Shown here piece after piece: positions 20,239 to 29,857 of a DNA stretch of 64,000 bases (positions within the stretch are counted from its first letter, which is position 1; each line of letters starts with the position of its first letter). The DNA lies in NCBI RefSeq assembly GCF_021390175.1, contig NZ_CP090004.1, forward strand, positions 372,001-436,000, given 5' to 3'. Under the pieces are notes generated by a model. It was not told the origin of the DNA. It saw only the letters and a list, made by a program, of their open reading frames with translations, and made no database searches. This stretch comes from Flagellimonas sp. HMM57 (GTDB lineage Bacteria > Bacteroidota > Bacteroidia > Flavobacteriales > Flavobacteriaceae). Both the position numbers and the translations under genes were made by a program.

Positions 20239-20934
20239 GCTTGGTAAAGGATTTTTTCCTCCCCAAGTCCCAATAGAGCGGTAGGGCTGAAACCTAGAAA
20301 ATAATTCTTCTTTATACCATTTCAATTCCCTGGTATGCCCAATAGCTTTTACATGTGCCCTACTCTGATACGCAAAACTGTCAAGAGCAGCTTTACTTTT
20401 CCAAACACTGAATGTTGCCATTTGTTTTATGGGAACTTCACCGAAGCCTTTTGTATAAATAAGACCTTCGTTCGTGAGCAGCTGTTCTTGGGAAACAGGA
20501 ACATATTTCCAAAATGTATATAGTAATTTGGTTTTAATCGTAGCCCTTGTAATGGCAACTATGAATGGGTTATTTTCATCTATTTCTTCATTTTTCTTGA
20601 ACGGATTTGAGCCAGACCACTCCCCTCTACTTATCAAGTTTTTTAAATACAGGCACCAATGTTCCTTGGAATGCGAGCGATACTTTTCCACTAGAGATGA
20701 TGTTTCAAAAAAATGATTTGCACAATCTTCGCTCTCCCAAATCTGCAGTAATGCATACGTACTCCAATCGGGTAATGGATTGAACCCTTCTTTACCACTC
20801 CCCCATAATTTATAGAATTGAAGCCCATTTATATTTTTAAGATAAGAATGTGCAAACTGCATCATTAAAAAAGCCCAAAATTTGGTGCCAAGACTGGTGT
20901 ATTTAAAAATGGTTATGGTAGTAACTTGAGCCAT
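20221..20934 (-). CDS. crtA: CrtA-like carotenoid oxygenase, probable carotenoid 2-hydroxylase
   Basis: Member of the spheroidene monooxygenase (CrtA) family, 237 residues, recognised by FWAFLMMQFAHSYL, GLQFYKLWGSGKEGFNPLPD and STYALLQIWE in the first third. In purple bacteria CrtA makes 2-keto groups; a related gene from a marine flavobacterium was shown to be a 2-hydroxylase for myxol. With crtD and cruF next door the hydroxylase role is the better inference, giving myxol from saproxanthin. It is convergent with the crt operon, so it needs its own promoter or read-through from the thioredoxin genes one base upstream. Confidence 0.82.
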   Translation of the reverse strand: MAQVTTITIFKYTSLGTKFWAFLMMQFAHSYLKNINGLQFYKLWGSGKEGFNPLPDWSTYALLQIWESEDCANHFFETSSLVEKYRSHSKEHWCLYLKNLISRGEWSGSNPFKKNEEIDENNPFIVAITRATIKTKLLYTFWKYVPVSQEQLLTNEGLIYTKGFGEVPIKQMATFSVWKSKAALDSFAYQSRAHVKAIGHTRELKWYKEELFSRFQPYRSIGTWGGKNPLPSLSNGK

Positions 20935-21495
20935 CTATTCCAATAAAAGTTTATCCAATAGATTTCTAACATTCTCTGAGTTCCAATTGGCTACACCATT
21001 CTCGGCAACTACTATTTTACCGGATTTATCAATTATGTATGTTGTTGGTATACTCTTGTGGGACAGTAACGAAGGAGTATTGGTCTTTTCAAAAAACACA
21101 GGTAATTCATATTCTTTTTTATTCAATAAGCTGACCACTTTATCCCGATCATCACTGGCTATAAATGCAAAAACAACTTTATCATGGTAATCCGTATGTA
21201 GCTTAACCAAACTTGGAAGCTCCGCAATACACGGAGGACACCAAGTTGCCCAAAAATTCAAGAGTACTACCTCTCCTTTTTTTTCTTCAAAATTTAGAGT
21301 ATCTCCATTCAAACCTATAAGATTCCAATCATAATCAACAAGCTTTTGTTGTTCTTCATTGGACACAATATCAGGGCTTCCAGCAAAAATCTTGCCCACA
21401 AAAACGCGCAGATGAAAACCAACGGGCGTAAATAGCATTAAAGCAATAACCAAAATCCATACGATATTACTGACTTGATTTTTTGAAAGCTTCAT
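20935..21495 (-). CDS. TlpA-like thiol-disulfide oxidoreductase
   Basis: Membrane-anchored thioredoxin-fold reductase facing the periplasm. The 186-residue protein has one N-terminal membrane helix (about 10-30) and an AhpC/TSA-TlpA domain with the active site FWATWCPPC (Cys86 and Cys89) and the cis-proline in SIPTTYIID. It directly abuts the crtA-like gene downstream and follows a cysteine-less paralogue by four bases. Such proteins supply electrons for cytochrome c maturation or general thiol repair; the target is unknown. Confidence 0.88.
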   Translation of the reverse strand: MKLSKNQVSNIVWILVIALMLFTPVGFHLRVFVGKIFAGSPDIVSNEEQQKLVDYDWNLIGLNGDTLNFEEKKGEVVLLNFWATWCPPCIAELPSLVKLHTDYHDKVVFAFIASDDRDKVVSLLNKKEYELPVFFEKTNTPSLLSHKSIPTTYIIDKSGKIVVAENGVANWNSENVRNLLDKLLLE

Positions 21496-21499
21496 GGAG

Positions 21500-22060
21500 C
21501 TATTCAGCTATTAATTTATCCAACAGGCCAAACACTGTACTGGTATCCCAGTCAGCTATTTTTTCCTTATAGACTACAATGTTTCCAGATTTGTCTATTA
21601 AGTAGGAAGAGGGAACAACATCCGGATTTATGGGCATCTTTTCACCAATAATCAAATAGGTAACAGGAAAGGTGAATTCGTGCTTTTCCATAAATGCTTC
21701 AACTGGAGGTCTGTTCTCATTGGTGATGATATAAAAATCCATTTTATCCTTATAGGAATCGTACATATTTTGAATACTGGCAAGCTCAGCTTCACTAGGT
21801 AATTTCCATGAGGCCCATAGGTTGATAAAAACTACATTTCCCCTAGATTTCTCAAAGTTGAAAAAATTCCAATCTGCATCTTTTAGCTTCCAATCGTAAT
21901 CCGCTATTTTTTCCCTGTTTCCCTCTTCAATAACTGGTGGAGAAAATGAAAATACCTTGTTAAGAAGAATCTTTCCATAATGGCCCATTGGAGTAACAAA
22001 GAATGAAAGTATAAAAAGGATGACTACGATATTTATGATAGTCTTTTTACTGATTTTCAT
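21500..22060 (-). CDS. TlpA-like protein lacking the CxxC active site
   Basis: Paralogue of the downstream TlpA gene. From ATG 22060 it is also 186 residues and collinear with it: an N-terminal membrane helix (about 8-28), a shared DYDWKL segment and a thioredoxin core. At the aligned active site both cysteines are replaced: LWASWKLPSEAE has Lys86 and Ser89 where the neighbour has Cys86 and Cys89. The cis-proline (VVPSSYLID) is retained. An upstream Met at 22102 is rejected because it lies in a terminator loop. It probably acts as a binding or scaffold partner, or is decaying; its reading frame is intact. Confidence 0.8.
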   Translation of the reverse strand: MKISKKTIINIVVILFILSFFVTPMGHYGKILLNKVFSFSPPVIEEGNREKIADYDWKLKDADWNFFNFEKSRGNVVFINLWASWKLPSEAELASIQNMYDSYKDKMDFYIITNENRPPVEAFMEKHEFTFPVTYLIIGEKMPINPDVVPSSYLIDKSGNIVVYKEKIADWDTSTVFGLLDKLIAE

Positions 22061-22084
22061 TTCACAAAGGATTTTGTTAAAACT

Positions 22085-22116
22085 AAAAAACTCCTGATAC
22101 ATATCAGGAGTTTTTT
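22085..22116. terminator. bidirectional-looking terminator after aconitase
   Basis: CTCCTGAT (22091-22098), loop ACAT and ATCAGGAG (22103-22110), flanked by AAAAAA on the left and TTTTTT on the right, so it works on either strand. It ends the minus-strand aconitase transcript and separates it from the tlpA pair. Confidence 0.85.
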
Positions 22117-22136
22117 CAAATTATCGCTTAGCTAAA

Positions 22137-24407
22137 TTATGCATTCTCTTTTTTAATAACATTTAATGCAGAGCCTTCTTTAAACCAGTTAATCTGTGCA
22201 TCATTGTACGTATGATTTGCAATTATCGTGTCCGTACTGCCATCACTGTGGACAACCTCTATGGTCAAAGGCCGATCGGGTGCAAAGCTTTCGATATCCA
22301 CAAAATTAAAGGTATCATCTTCTTGGATAAGATCATAATCATTTTCATTGGTGAATGTAAGACCGAGCATCCCCTGTTTTTTCAGGTTGGTCTCATGGAT
22401 TCTGGCAAATGATTTCACCAATACTGCAGCAACACCCAAATGTCTTGGTTGCATAGCGGCGTGCTCTCTTGAAGAACCTTCTCCATAGTTATGATCACCA
22501 ACTACGATGGTCTTAATACCTTCTTTTTTGTAATCACGCTGAGTATCCGGCACTGCTCCGTACTCTCCGCTCAACTGATTTTTTACAAAATTGGTTTGTT
22601 TGTTGTATGCGTTTACAGCTCCAATCAAGGTGTTGTTGGCAATATTATCCAAATGTCCTCTGTAGCGCAACCAAGGACCTGCCATAGAAATATGATCGGT
22701 AGTACATTTACCAAATGCCTTGATCAGCAATTTGACGCCTTGCAATTGTTCCGGTTGTATAGGTACAAACTGATCTAGTAGTTGCAATCTTTCTGAAATA
22801 GGAGAGACGACAACCTGAACACCGCTACCATCTTCCATTGGAGCTACATAACCAGCATCTTCAACAGCAAATCCTTCAGGTGGCAGCTCGTAGCCTCTTG
22901 GTTCGTCCAAAAGTACTTCTTCGCCATCCTCATTGATCAATTTATCGGTCATTGGATTAAAATCCAATCTCCCAGAAATTGCAATTGCAGTAACCAGCTC
23001 GGGTGAACCTACAAAGGCAAGTGTGTTTGGATTACCATCGGCTCGTTTCGCAAAGTTTCTATTGAACGAGTGCACAATCGTATTGCGGGGGCCATCGGCA
23101 GCTTTGTCGCCATAGCGGTCCCACATACCTATACACGGACCACAGGCATTTGCAAATACCGTAGCACCTACACTATCAAAAGTATCTATGAACCCATCAC
23201 GGTCAATCGTGTAGCGTACTTGTTCAGAACCCGGGGTTATGGTAAACTCCGACTTCATCTTTAATTTTTTATCTGCAACTTGTTTAGCCAAAGAGGCAGC
23301 TCTGGAAATATCCTCATAAGAAGAATTGGTACAAGAACCGATAAGGCCTACTTCAACATTTAAGGGCCAATCATTTTTCTTGGCAGCTTCACTCATTTCT
23401 GATATGGGTGTTGCCAAATCTGGAGTAAAAGGCCCATTTAAATGTGGCTCAAGTGTATTCAAGTCAATTTCGATAACTTGGTCAAAATATTTCTCAGGAT
23501 TTTCATAAGCATCGGCATCAGCTGTTAGGTGTTCCTTAACTTCTAAGGCAGCATCGGCTACATCCACTCTATCCGTTGCTCTTAAATAACGGTCCATGGA
23601 TTCATCGTAACCGAAAGTAGATGTTGTTGCACCTACCTCGGCACCCATATTACAAATAGTACCTTTTCCTGTGCAGGACATAGATACCGCACCCTCTCCA
23701 AAATATTCAATAATTGCTCCCGTTCCTCCTTTGACCGTTAGAATATCGGCAACTTTTAAAATCACATCTTTTGGGGCTGTCCAACCGGATAGTTTTCCAG
23801 TCAATTTTACCCCAATCAATTTGGGGAATTTTAATTCCCATGCCATTCCGGCCATAACATCAACCGCATCGGCGCCTCCTACTCCAATGGCAACCATTCC
23901 CAAACCTCCCGCATTTACCGTGTGGGAATCGGTTCCTATCATCATTCCTCCGGGAAATGCATAGTTTTCCAAAACAACTTGATGGATAATCCCAGCACCG
24001 GGTTTCCAAAAACCTATTCCGTATTTATTTGAAACGGATTCCAAAAAGTCAAAAACTTCGTTACTGGTCTCGTTTGCTCTTTTTAAATCCGTTTTTGCAT
24101 CGACCTTAGCTTGGATTAAATGGTCACAGTGCACCGTAGTTGGAACTGCTACTTTTGGTTTACCGGCATGCATGAACTGTAGTAATGCCATTTGGGCCGT
24201 TGCATCTTGACATGCTACTCTATCTGGGGCAAAATCAACGTAGTCTTTACCCCTGGTAAATTTTTCGCTGGGTGTTCCTTCCCACAAGTGCGAATACAAT
24301 ATTTTTTCTGCAAGGGTCAGCGGTCTGCCTACTAGTTCACGGGCTTTTTCTATTCGCTCTCCCATAGAAGCATACGCTTCTTTAATCATATCAATGTCAA
24401 ACGCCAT
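22137..24407 (-). CDS. acnA: aconitate hydratase
   Basis: Citric acid cycle enzyme converting citrate to isocitrate through cis-aconitate. The 756-residue protein resembles the mitochondrial-type aconitases of Bacteroidetes. The iron-sulphur cluster ligands are visible: Cys in [10 protein letters not shown] and two Cys in [12 protein letters not shown]. The substrate-binding [13 protein letters not shown] loop and the C-terminal swivel domain with [17 protein letters not shown] are also present. It is a single-gene transcript with a terminator behind it. The gene symbol reflects the product, not a strict AcnA subfamily claim. Confidence 0.95.
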   Translation of the reverse strand: MAFDIDMIKEAYASMGERIEKARELVGRPLTLAEKILYSHLWEGTPSEKFTRGKDYVDFAPDRVACQDATAQMALLQFMHAGKPKVAVPTTVHCDHLIQAKVDAKTDLKRANETSNEVFDFLESVSNKYGIGFWKPGAGIIHQVVLENYAFPGGMMIGTDSHTVNAGGLGMVAIGVGGADAVDVMAGMAWELKFPKLIGVKLTGKLSGWTAPKDVILKVADILTVKGGTGAIIEYFGEGAVSMSCTGKGTICNMGAEVGATTSTFGYDESMDRYLRATDRVDVADAALEVKEHLTADADAYENPEKYFDQVIEIDLNTLEPHLNGPFTPDLATPISEMSEAAKKNDWPLNVEVGLIGSCTNSSYEDISRAASLAKQVADKKLKMKSEFTITPGSEQVRYTIDRDGFIDTFDSVGATVFANACGPCIGMWDRYGDKAADGPRNTIVHSFNRNFAKRADGNPNTLAFVGSPELVTAIAISGRLDFNPMTDKLINEDGEEVLLDEPRGYELPPEGFAVEDAGYVAPMEDGSGVQVVVSPISERLQLLDQFVPIQPEQLQGVKLLIKAFGKCTTDHISMAGPWLRYRGHLDNIANNTLIGAVNAYNKQTNFVKNQLSGEYGAVPDTQRDYKKEGIKTIVVGDHNYGEGSSREHAAMQPRHLGVAAVLVKSFARIHETNLKKQGMLGLTFTNENDYDLIQEDDTFNFVDIESFAPDRPLTIEVVHSDGSTDTIIANHTYNDAQINWFKEGSALNVIKKENA

Positions 24408-24507
24408 TCTACAATTGGATTTTAAGATTTTGTAATTTCGTAAATTTAGTGAAATACCTACGATTTAGGAATTAGAATCTACTAAATATGCAGGGGAAGT
24501 TTTTAAT

Positions 24508-25461
24508 TTATAACAATTCTGAAATAATATTTTCTTCAGAAATGCCTTCCGCTTCTGCCTTATAATTTTTTAGGATTCTGTGACGTAATATACCCATGGC
24601 GACAGCTTTCACATCCTCAATATCTGGTGAAAACTTTCCGTGTACAGCGGCATTTGCCTTTGCGCCAAGAATTAAGTTTTGCGAGGCTCTTGGTCCCGCT
24701 CCCCAATCTATATAGGTATTGACGAACTCTGATGCCCCATCTAATCCGGGTCTTGTCTTGTTTACCAATCGCACAGCATAATCGATAACATTGTCCGGTA
24801 CCGGAATCCTTCGTACTAAATGCTGAACTGCAATAATCTCTTCAGCATTGAACAAGGTGTTGATGTTTGCGGTTTCATCGGTCGTAGTGGATTTTACAAC
24901 ATCTATCTCTTCTTCGATTGAAGGGTATTTTAGTTCTATCGCAAACATAAAACGGTCCAACTGTGCTTCTGGCAGTGGATAGGTACCCTCTTGTTCAATT
25001 GGGTTTTGTGTTGCCAAGACAAAGTAGGGCATATCCAATTTATATTGTTGGCCCGCTATTGTTACCGCTCGCTCTTGCATGGCTTCCAGCAGTGCAGCTT
25101 GGGTTTTGGGCGGAGTTCTATTGATTTCATCAGCCAGAATGATATTGCCAAATACAGGTCCCTTAATAAATTTAAAGTTTCTGTTTTGGTCAAGGACCTC
25201 ACTTCCCAAAATATCACTGGGCATTAAGTCCGGAGTAAATTGTATCCTTTTGAAATCCAATCCCAAGGTTTGGGCAATTGTATTGACCATTAACGTCTTG
25301 GCCAGACCGGGAACACCTATTAAAAGTGAATGTCCTCCCGTGTATATAGACAACAAGATTTGCTCGATTACATGCTCTTGGCCTATTATAATCTTGGCAA
25401 TCTCATTTTTTAAGGCTTGATGTTTTTTGACAAGGTTCTCAACCGCTGTTACGTCTGACAT
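24508..25461 (-). CDS. MoxR-family AAA ATPase
   Basis: Chaperone-like ATPase of the MoxR group, 317 residues. Walker A is GVPGLAKT (about 54-61), Walker B is ILADEINR, and sensor and arginine-finger parts (LATQNPIEQEGTYPLPEAQLDRF) are intact. MoxR proteins usually act with DUF58 and von Willebrand proteins, none of which are adjacent here; the neighbour four bases upstream is a SurA-like chaperone. The target is probably an envelope or secreted complex. Confidence 0.9.
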   Translation of the reverse strand: MSDVTAVENLVKKHQALKNEIAKIIIGQEHVIEQILLSIYTGGHSLLIGVPGLAKTLMVNTIAQTLGLDFKRIQFTPDLMPSDILGSEVLDQNRNFKFIKGPVFGNIILADEINRTPPKTQAALLEAMQERAVTIAGQQYKLDMPYFVLATQNPIEQEGTYPLPEAQLDRFMFAIELKYPSIEEEIDVVKSTTTDETANINTLFNAEEIIAVQHLVRRIPVPDNVIDYAVRLVNKTRPGLDGASEFVNTYIDWGAGPRASQNLILGAKANAAVHGKFSPDIEDVKAVAMGILRHRILKNYKAEAEGISEENIISELL

Positions 25462-25465
25462 GCAT

Positions 25466-26878
25466 TTACTCCTTTACCCAATTGTTTGCAAAATTACAAT
25501 CTTTGTTTCCGTCGTTTACGTGAATGTAGGTATCTTCAATATGATCTTCCATCCACTCTTTGATTGCTTCAAACTGTTTTTCCCTAAGGGCCAATTCCTG
25601 AATTTTTAGATAGTCTTTTGCAAAATCGGCTTCGTGCTCATCAAAACGATTGGAGATTTTCATAATCTTAAACTTTGGTGGACCTCCCCTTTGGTCATTT
25701 TCGCGTAAGGGCCTAGAAATTTCTTCATCTTTTAGATTTCGGACTTGGTTATAAAGTTCGGGGTCCATTTTGGTAAGTTCAAAACGTGAATCAAAGTTAA
25801 TCGGGTTACGCAATAGACCTCCATCAAATTTTGTTTCCTTTTCGTCCGAAAAATTCAACGCCGCTTCGGCGAAAGAATACTTCCCATCTATAACATGCTG
25901 TCGAATCGTATCAAGTTCTTTTACCGCCTTGTCTATCTCAGATTGGGGAATTTCGGGGATCATGAGGATATGGCGTAAGTCCAGTTCCTGACCTCTTATT
26001 TTTTCGATGTAAATGATGTGATATCCAAACGTTGTTTCAAAAGGTTCTGAAATCTCTCCTTCTTGCAAGCTAAACGCAACATCCTTAAATTCCTTTACAA
26101 AACCTGTTTCCCGTGTCATGGTATAAAACCCGCCCTTGGATTTAGAACCTGGATCTTGGGAATAAAGGATTGCCTTGGTGCTAAAACGTGAATCGTTGTC
26201 TTCAACGTCTTGCTTTATCTGGTTTAATCGGTCTATAACCTTTTGCTTTTCTGATTCGGGCGCCTCAGGTTGCTTGACGATCTGGGCAATTTCCAATTCA
26301 GCTCCAAAAACTGGCCTTTGATCTTCTGGAATCTTTTTGAAAAACTGTCGCACTTCTTCCGGGGTCACTTCTATTTCCTCTACAATCTTTCCTTGCATTT
26401 TCTCTGAAAGCATACGAAGTTTATTGATTTCGAAAAGCTCCGCTCTAAAGCTTTCGATATCGGTTTTGTTGTAAAACTTCAAAACTTTGGCCATGGAACC
26501 TACTTGCGCGACCAACTGCTGAATTTGTCTATCGCTCTGCGCATTCACTTGATCATCAGAAACGAGCAAACTGTCCTGTACGGCCTGGTGTGCATATAGA
26601 CGGTCTTCCATTAATTTTCCCAACAAACTACATTTTGTGATGTCCTGGGTGGATGCTCCTTGACTTTTTAAATCGATAAGTGTTTTTTCGATATCGGAAT
26701 CAAGAATAACATAATCGCCAATAACCGCAGCAATACCATCTAATTTTATTTTTTTGGTGTTGCTGGTGCTATCTGTTTTTACTACTACCGCTTCATCTGC
26801 AGTTTCTTCTTGCGCGCTCAAGAGTCCGCATACCGCAAAAAATAGTACGGCCAATACTTTATTGTTAATTTTTTCCAT
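25466..26878 (-). CDS. SurA-like peptidyl-prolyl isomerase
   Basis: Periplasmic chaperone and prolyl isomerase for outer-membrane proteins. ATG 26878 (MEKINNKVLAVLFF) gives 470 residues with a clean signal peptide ending LLSAQ; a longer frame to 26914 runs deeper into the upstream gene and lacks this shape. A SurA N-domain (about 35-165) is followed by two parvulin domains, the first with GGFYTMTRETGFVKEF and FETTFGYHIIYIEK. The start overlaps the upstream lipoprotein gene by 14 bases, so the two chaperones are coupled. Confidence 0.88.
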   Translation of the reverse strand: MEKINNKVLAVLFFAVCGLLSAQEETADEAVVVKTDSTSNTKKIKLDGIAAVIGDYVILDSDIEKTLIDLKSQGASTQDITKCSLLGKLMEDRLYAHQAVQDSLLVSDDQVNAQSDRQIQQLVAQVGSMAKVLKFYNKTDIESFRAELFEINKLRMLSEKMQGKIVEEIEVTPEEVRQFFKKIPEDQRPVFGAELEIAQIVKQPEAPESEKQKVIDRLNQIKQDVEDNDSRFSTKAILYSQDPGSKSKGGFYTMTRETGFVKEFKDVAFSLQEGEISEPFETTFGYHIIYIEKIRGQELDLRHILMIPEIPQSEIDKAVKELDTIRQHVIDGKYSFAEAALNFSDEKETKFDGGLLRNPINFDSRFELTKMDPELYNQVRNLKDEEISRPLRENDQRGGPPKFKIMKISNRFDEHEADFAKDYLKIQELALREKQFEAIKEWMEDHIEDTYIHVNDGNKDCNFANNWVKE

Positions 26879-27743
26879 AAACTTCAAATTCATTTTTCTG
26901 TATTGCTTCATCAAGGATTTCCGTTTCTAGCTTTCGAACGTAATCCAATCTTCTTCTATTGATAATCAATTGTCTTATATCTGGTGCAACGTATTCAAAA
27001 GGAGCGGTATCGTTGATTTCCAATACATCTTTCACACTTCCCAAATATACTTCTAAGGAATCCTGTATTTCAAAAAATTGTGATTTTTTTAGATAGTCTT
27101 CTTCATTGAGCGATGTTAACGGCGGAATTTCCTCAATAACCCTGGATGCACTTACCCAAATAGAATCGTTAAAATGGATTTTTTTGAACTGTACCGCTAC
27201 AGAATCCAAATAGCGTTTATCCTTCTGCTTCCAATCCTTCATGCTTTTAATTACATCGTCCTTGTGTAAAAACTGGGCAGGTAGGCCTACAAATCTAAGT
27301 TGCACCAGTCTTTCGTTAAGCTTGAAGTTTTCTTTCTCTTTTTCATAGTACTGCCTCAATTGATCGGTCGTTATTGCAGTATCTTGAGCTTGCAATACCA
27401 ATGCCTCAATATATGCCCTTGTGTATAAATCTGCTCGATAGTCATCTACAAGGCGGTCAAATTCGCTTAATTTTTCTTCAGGTAAGTTGATTTTGGATTT
27501 TGACAACAACAATTGTTTTGAGGCCCAATTGTTAATGTAGTTGCTCACAAACAGGGCACTATCTTGTTCGGACATATCATCATTGATCAAAGAAGCAATG
27601 TCTTCTCCATACAAAAAAGCATCTCCGACCCTGGCCAAGGGTTCTTTTTCTTCTTTGTCCTTAAAAAGTGAATTACATGATGATAAGAACAGTAGTCCTA
27701 TAACAAAAAGGCAAGCAATCCTATTTCTGCGTAGAAAGAGCAT
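26865..27743 (-). CDS. SurA-N-like envelope lipoprotein
   Basis: Start at ATG 27743 (MLFLRRNRIACLFVIGLLFL) gives 292 residues with a lipobox LSSC, so the protein is likely anchored to a membrane. The mature part resembles the chaperone (SurA/PpiD N-terminal) region: ARVGDAFLYGEDI near the start, then long charged helices. A parvulin catalytic domain is not clear, so it may be a chaperone without isomerase activity. It overlaps the SurA-like gene and diverges from the SRPBCC gene at 27859. Confidence 0.75.
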   Translation of the reverse strand: MLFLRRNRIACLFVIGLLFLSSCNSLFKDKEEKEPLARVGDAFLYGEDIASLINDDMSEQDSALFVSNYINNWASKQLLLSKSKINLPEEKLSEFDRLVDDYRADLYTRAYIEALVLQAQDTAITTDQLRQYYEKEKENFKLNERLVQLRFVGLPAQFLHKDDVIKSMKDWKQKDKRYLDSVAVQFKKIHFNDSIWVSASRVIEEIPPLTSLNEEDYLKKSQFFEIQDSLEVYLGSVKDVLEINDTAPFEYVAPDIRQLIINRRRLDYVRKLETEILDEAIQKNEFEVYGKN

Positions 27744-27858
27744 TCCGCAAAAATAACAATAACTTAAAGTCCCGCAAGAAGGTTTTGTTCTCATTAACAG
27801 ATTTTTAGTAGACAAGACAATTTATATATTTTCTTACATTAGTAAAAAACCTTCCAAA

Positions 27859-28311
27859 ATGAAGTATACTTCTGAAATAACGGTCAACTTACATCGCGAA
27901 GCGTTCTTGGAAAAATTGAACAATCCAGAAGATATGAAGCATTGGCAAAGGGACTTTATCGGTTACGAACGGCTTTCAGAAAAACCTGGGGAAGAAGGTG
28001 CCCAAATGAGCATACATTATGAAATGGGAAAACGGAAGTTCAAAATGATAGAGACCATTATCAAGAACAATCTTCCCGAAGAACTCCATTCCATATACGA
28101 TACCAAAGGTGTGCAAAACATACAAAAAAATTACTTCAAGGAAATAGGTCGAAAAACCAAATGGATATCGGAAAATGAATTTATTTTTTCTGGTTTTGGC
28201 ATGAAATTGATAGGTTTGTTCATGCCCAGAGCTTTCAAAAAGCAATCCAAACAATATATGGAAGATTTTAAGGCGTTTGCAGAAAACAATATGTCGGTAC
28301 TTGATTTTTAA
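27859..28311 (+). CDS. SRPBCC-fold protein
   Basis: A 150-residue soluble protein with the START/SRPBCC shape: an initial MKYTSEITVNLHREAFLEKL strand-helix, a W-Q-R-D-F-I-G-Y-E-R region, alternating strands and a long C-terminal helix (about 115-145, RAFKKQSKQYMEDFKAFAEN). Members bind hydrophobic ligands. No ligand can be named. It is followed six bases later by a small unknown gene and may form a three-gene transcript. Confidence 0.75.
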   Translation: MKYTSEITVNLHREAFLEKLNNPEDMKHWQRDFIGYERLSEKPGEEGAQMSIHYEMGKRKFKMIETIIKNNLPEELHSIYDTKGVQNIQKNYFKEIGRKTKWISENEFIFSGFGMKLIGLFMPRAFKKQSKQYMEDFKAFAENNMSVLDF

Positions 28312-28316
28312 TTGAT

Positions 28317-28574
28317 ATGGAAAAAGCTTTGGATAGAAAAATAAAATTGATTTGGGATTTTCGTGGCCCTAGTGCACTGAAAATTGCAGAACACCACGAA
28401 AAACATTTAAGTGAATTCGTGGCCCTAGAAAAACTAAAACTAAATATTACTGGTCACCAACAGTTTAATGAAATGCACAGCATAGCCTATCTGGTAGTGG
28501 AAGAAATCGAAATGAAAAAGGTACGTGATGCCTTAAAACCACACCGAGGAGAAATCTATCTTGAAAGCAACTAA
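28317..28574 (+). CDS. small conserved-looking protein of unknown function
   Basis: An 85-residue protein (MEKALDRKIKLIWDFRGPSA...) with charged helices and a histidine-rich stretch (AEHHEKHLSEF). No domain recognised. It lies between the SRPBCC and beta-lactamase-like genes in the same direction, with a few bases on either side, which supports it as real. No signal peptide or membrane segment. Confidence 0.7.
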   Translation: MEKALDRKIKLIWDFRGPSALKIAEHHEKHLSEFVALEKLKLNITGHQQFNEMHSIAYLVVEEIEMKKVRDALKPHRGEIYLESN

Positions 28575-28584
28575 ACCAACCAAC

Positions 28585-29727
28585 ATGCCAAAAAAATACC
28601 TTGTACCTATATTGCTGATTCTAGCACTAACAGGACTTTCCTGTTCTAATAACCCGAAGCAAAATGCCTTGGAAAAAGTACTGTCCACGGATAATGCACT
28701 AATAAAAAAGGTTATGGACAGCTTGGATCAATATGAAGTCCAGATACGCTACACCCAAATAGACAGAAGGAACGATAGTGTTCTTTTTACCGATTTCGAC
28801 TTTCAAGTCGATAAGGAACATTACTTCTATCCCGCAAGTACCGTTAAATTTCCTGCAGCAGTAGCCGCTTTGGAAAAAATCAACGAGATAGACTCTCTTA
28901 CCGTCTCTACCCGATTCTATATTGAGGGAGATTCCACAGAAACTACTTTTGCAGAAGCTATTTCACAAATTTTTGCTGTTTCCGATAACGCGGCAAACAA
29001 CCGCTTGATAGAGTTTTTGGGCCAAAATGCATTAAATAAGCGTATAGAATCCAAAGGAGTGGCACCAATTCGAATAGCCCATCGCCTATCCACATCAAAT
29101 GCAGACGATGTTACTACGAAGCCCTTGGTTACTTATTTGAACGATTCTACGACCACGACAAGTAAACGCATCATCAACACGGCTCCAAAACCGTTAGAAC
29201 TTTATAAAATTGAAAAAGGAACTGGATTTTATAGTGAAGATTCATTGCATACGGGCGCTTTTGATTTCTCCTTAAAAAATTACTACCCTATCGAAGCCCA
29301 GCATGCTTTGCTAAAACGAATTATTTTTCCTGAGCATTTCCCAGAGGAACAACGCTTTACTATTAGCAAAATTCAGCATGAACTGCTACTAAAAGCTATG
29401 CATACACTACCAAAAGATTTAGGATACAACACGGAAGCGTATTATGACAGTTATGTTAAATTTCTTATGTTTGGTGATTCTGAAGAACCAATTCCAGACC
29501 ATATAAGAATTTACAACAAGGTTGGGTATGCCTACGGAACTTTAACCGATTGCGCATATATCAAAGATATAAAGAACAACATCGATTTTATGATTACAGC
29601 AACAATCTTGGTAAACAAAGATGGTGTTTTTAACGATAACGTATACGAATACGATGAAATTGGAATACCATTTTTAGCTGAATTAGGACGACAGATTTAT
29701 GCTCTAGAACTAGAACGAAAAAGGTAG
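28585..29727 (+). CDS. class A beta-lactamase-like serine hydrolase (lipoprotein)
   Basis: Exported serine hydrolase, 380 residues from ATG 28585; a TTG at 28561 would overlap the previous gene and spoil the signal peptide. The lipobox is TGLSC (Cys20). Catalytic motifs of the penicillin-recognising fold are intact: S85-T-V-K88 in FYPASTVKFP and S133-D-N in AVSDNAANN. Whether it hydrolyses beta-lactams or processes cell-wall peptides is unknown; chromosomal members of this group are often not lactamases. A weak hairpin follows it. Confidence 0.85.
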   Translation: MPKKYLVPILLILALTGLSCSNNPKQNALEKVLSTDNALIKKVMDSLDQYEVQIRYTQIDRRNDSVLFTDFDFQVDKEHYFYPASTVKFPAAVAALEKINEIDSLTVSTRFYIEGDSTETTFAEAISQIFAVSDNAANNRLIEFLGQNALNKRIESKGVAPIRIAHRLSTSNADDVTTKPLVTYLNDSTTTTSKRIINTAPKPLELYKIEKGTGFYSEDSLHTGAFDFSLKNYYPIEAQHALLKRIIFPEHFPEEQRFTISKIQHELLLKAMHTLPKDLGYNTEAYYDSYVKFLMFGDSEEPIPDHIRIYNKVGYAYGTLTDCAYIKDIKNNIDFMITATILVNKDGVFNDNVYEYDEIGIPFLAELGRQIYALELERKR

Positions 29728-29736
29728 TTTTTAAAC

Positions 29737-29760
29737 AAATACCCTTAAAACGGGGTGTTT
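29737..29760 (+). terminator. possible weak terminator
   Basis: AAATACCC (29737-29744) pairs with GGGTGTTT (29753-29760) including one G-U, but only a short T tract follows. It lies just after the serine hydrolase stop. Low confidence. Confidence 0.35.
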
Positions 29761-29798
29761 TCGTACTAAAAAACCCCACTATCTTTCCAACAAATAAA

Positions 29799-29840
29799 GG
29801 TTACCACCGTTTTTATTAACCAATAAAGATGGTGGAAACC
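29799..29840. repeat. inverted repeat in the DUF2339 gene leader
   Basis: GGTTACCACC (29799-29808) pairs with GGTGGAAACC (29831-29840) with one mismatch across a 22-base loop, 17 bases before the DUF2339 start. It could be an operator or a leader hairpin. Confidence 0.5.
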
Positions 29841-29857
29841 AACTTAATTAACCAAAT

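Noticed and set aside
22061..22102. Longer N-terminus for the cysteine-free TlpA paralogue
   Set aside because: The upstream Met lies in the loop of a terminator hairpin, and the shorter form matches its paralogue in length and layout.
22212..23964. Several open frames opposite the aconitase gene
   Set aside because: They are antisense to a long, motif-complete aconitase and have no domain or signal features.
27541..27756. Plus-strand frame inside the SurA-N-like lipoprotein gene
   Set aside because: It is antisense to a gene with a clear lipobox and operon overlap.
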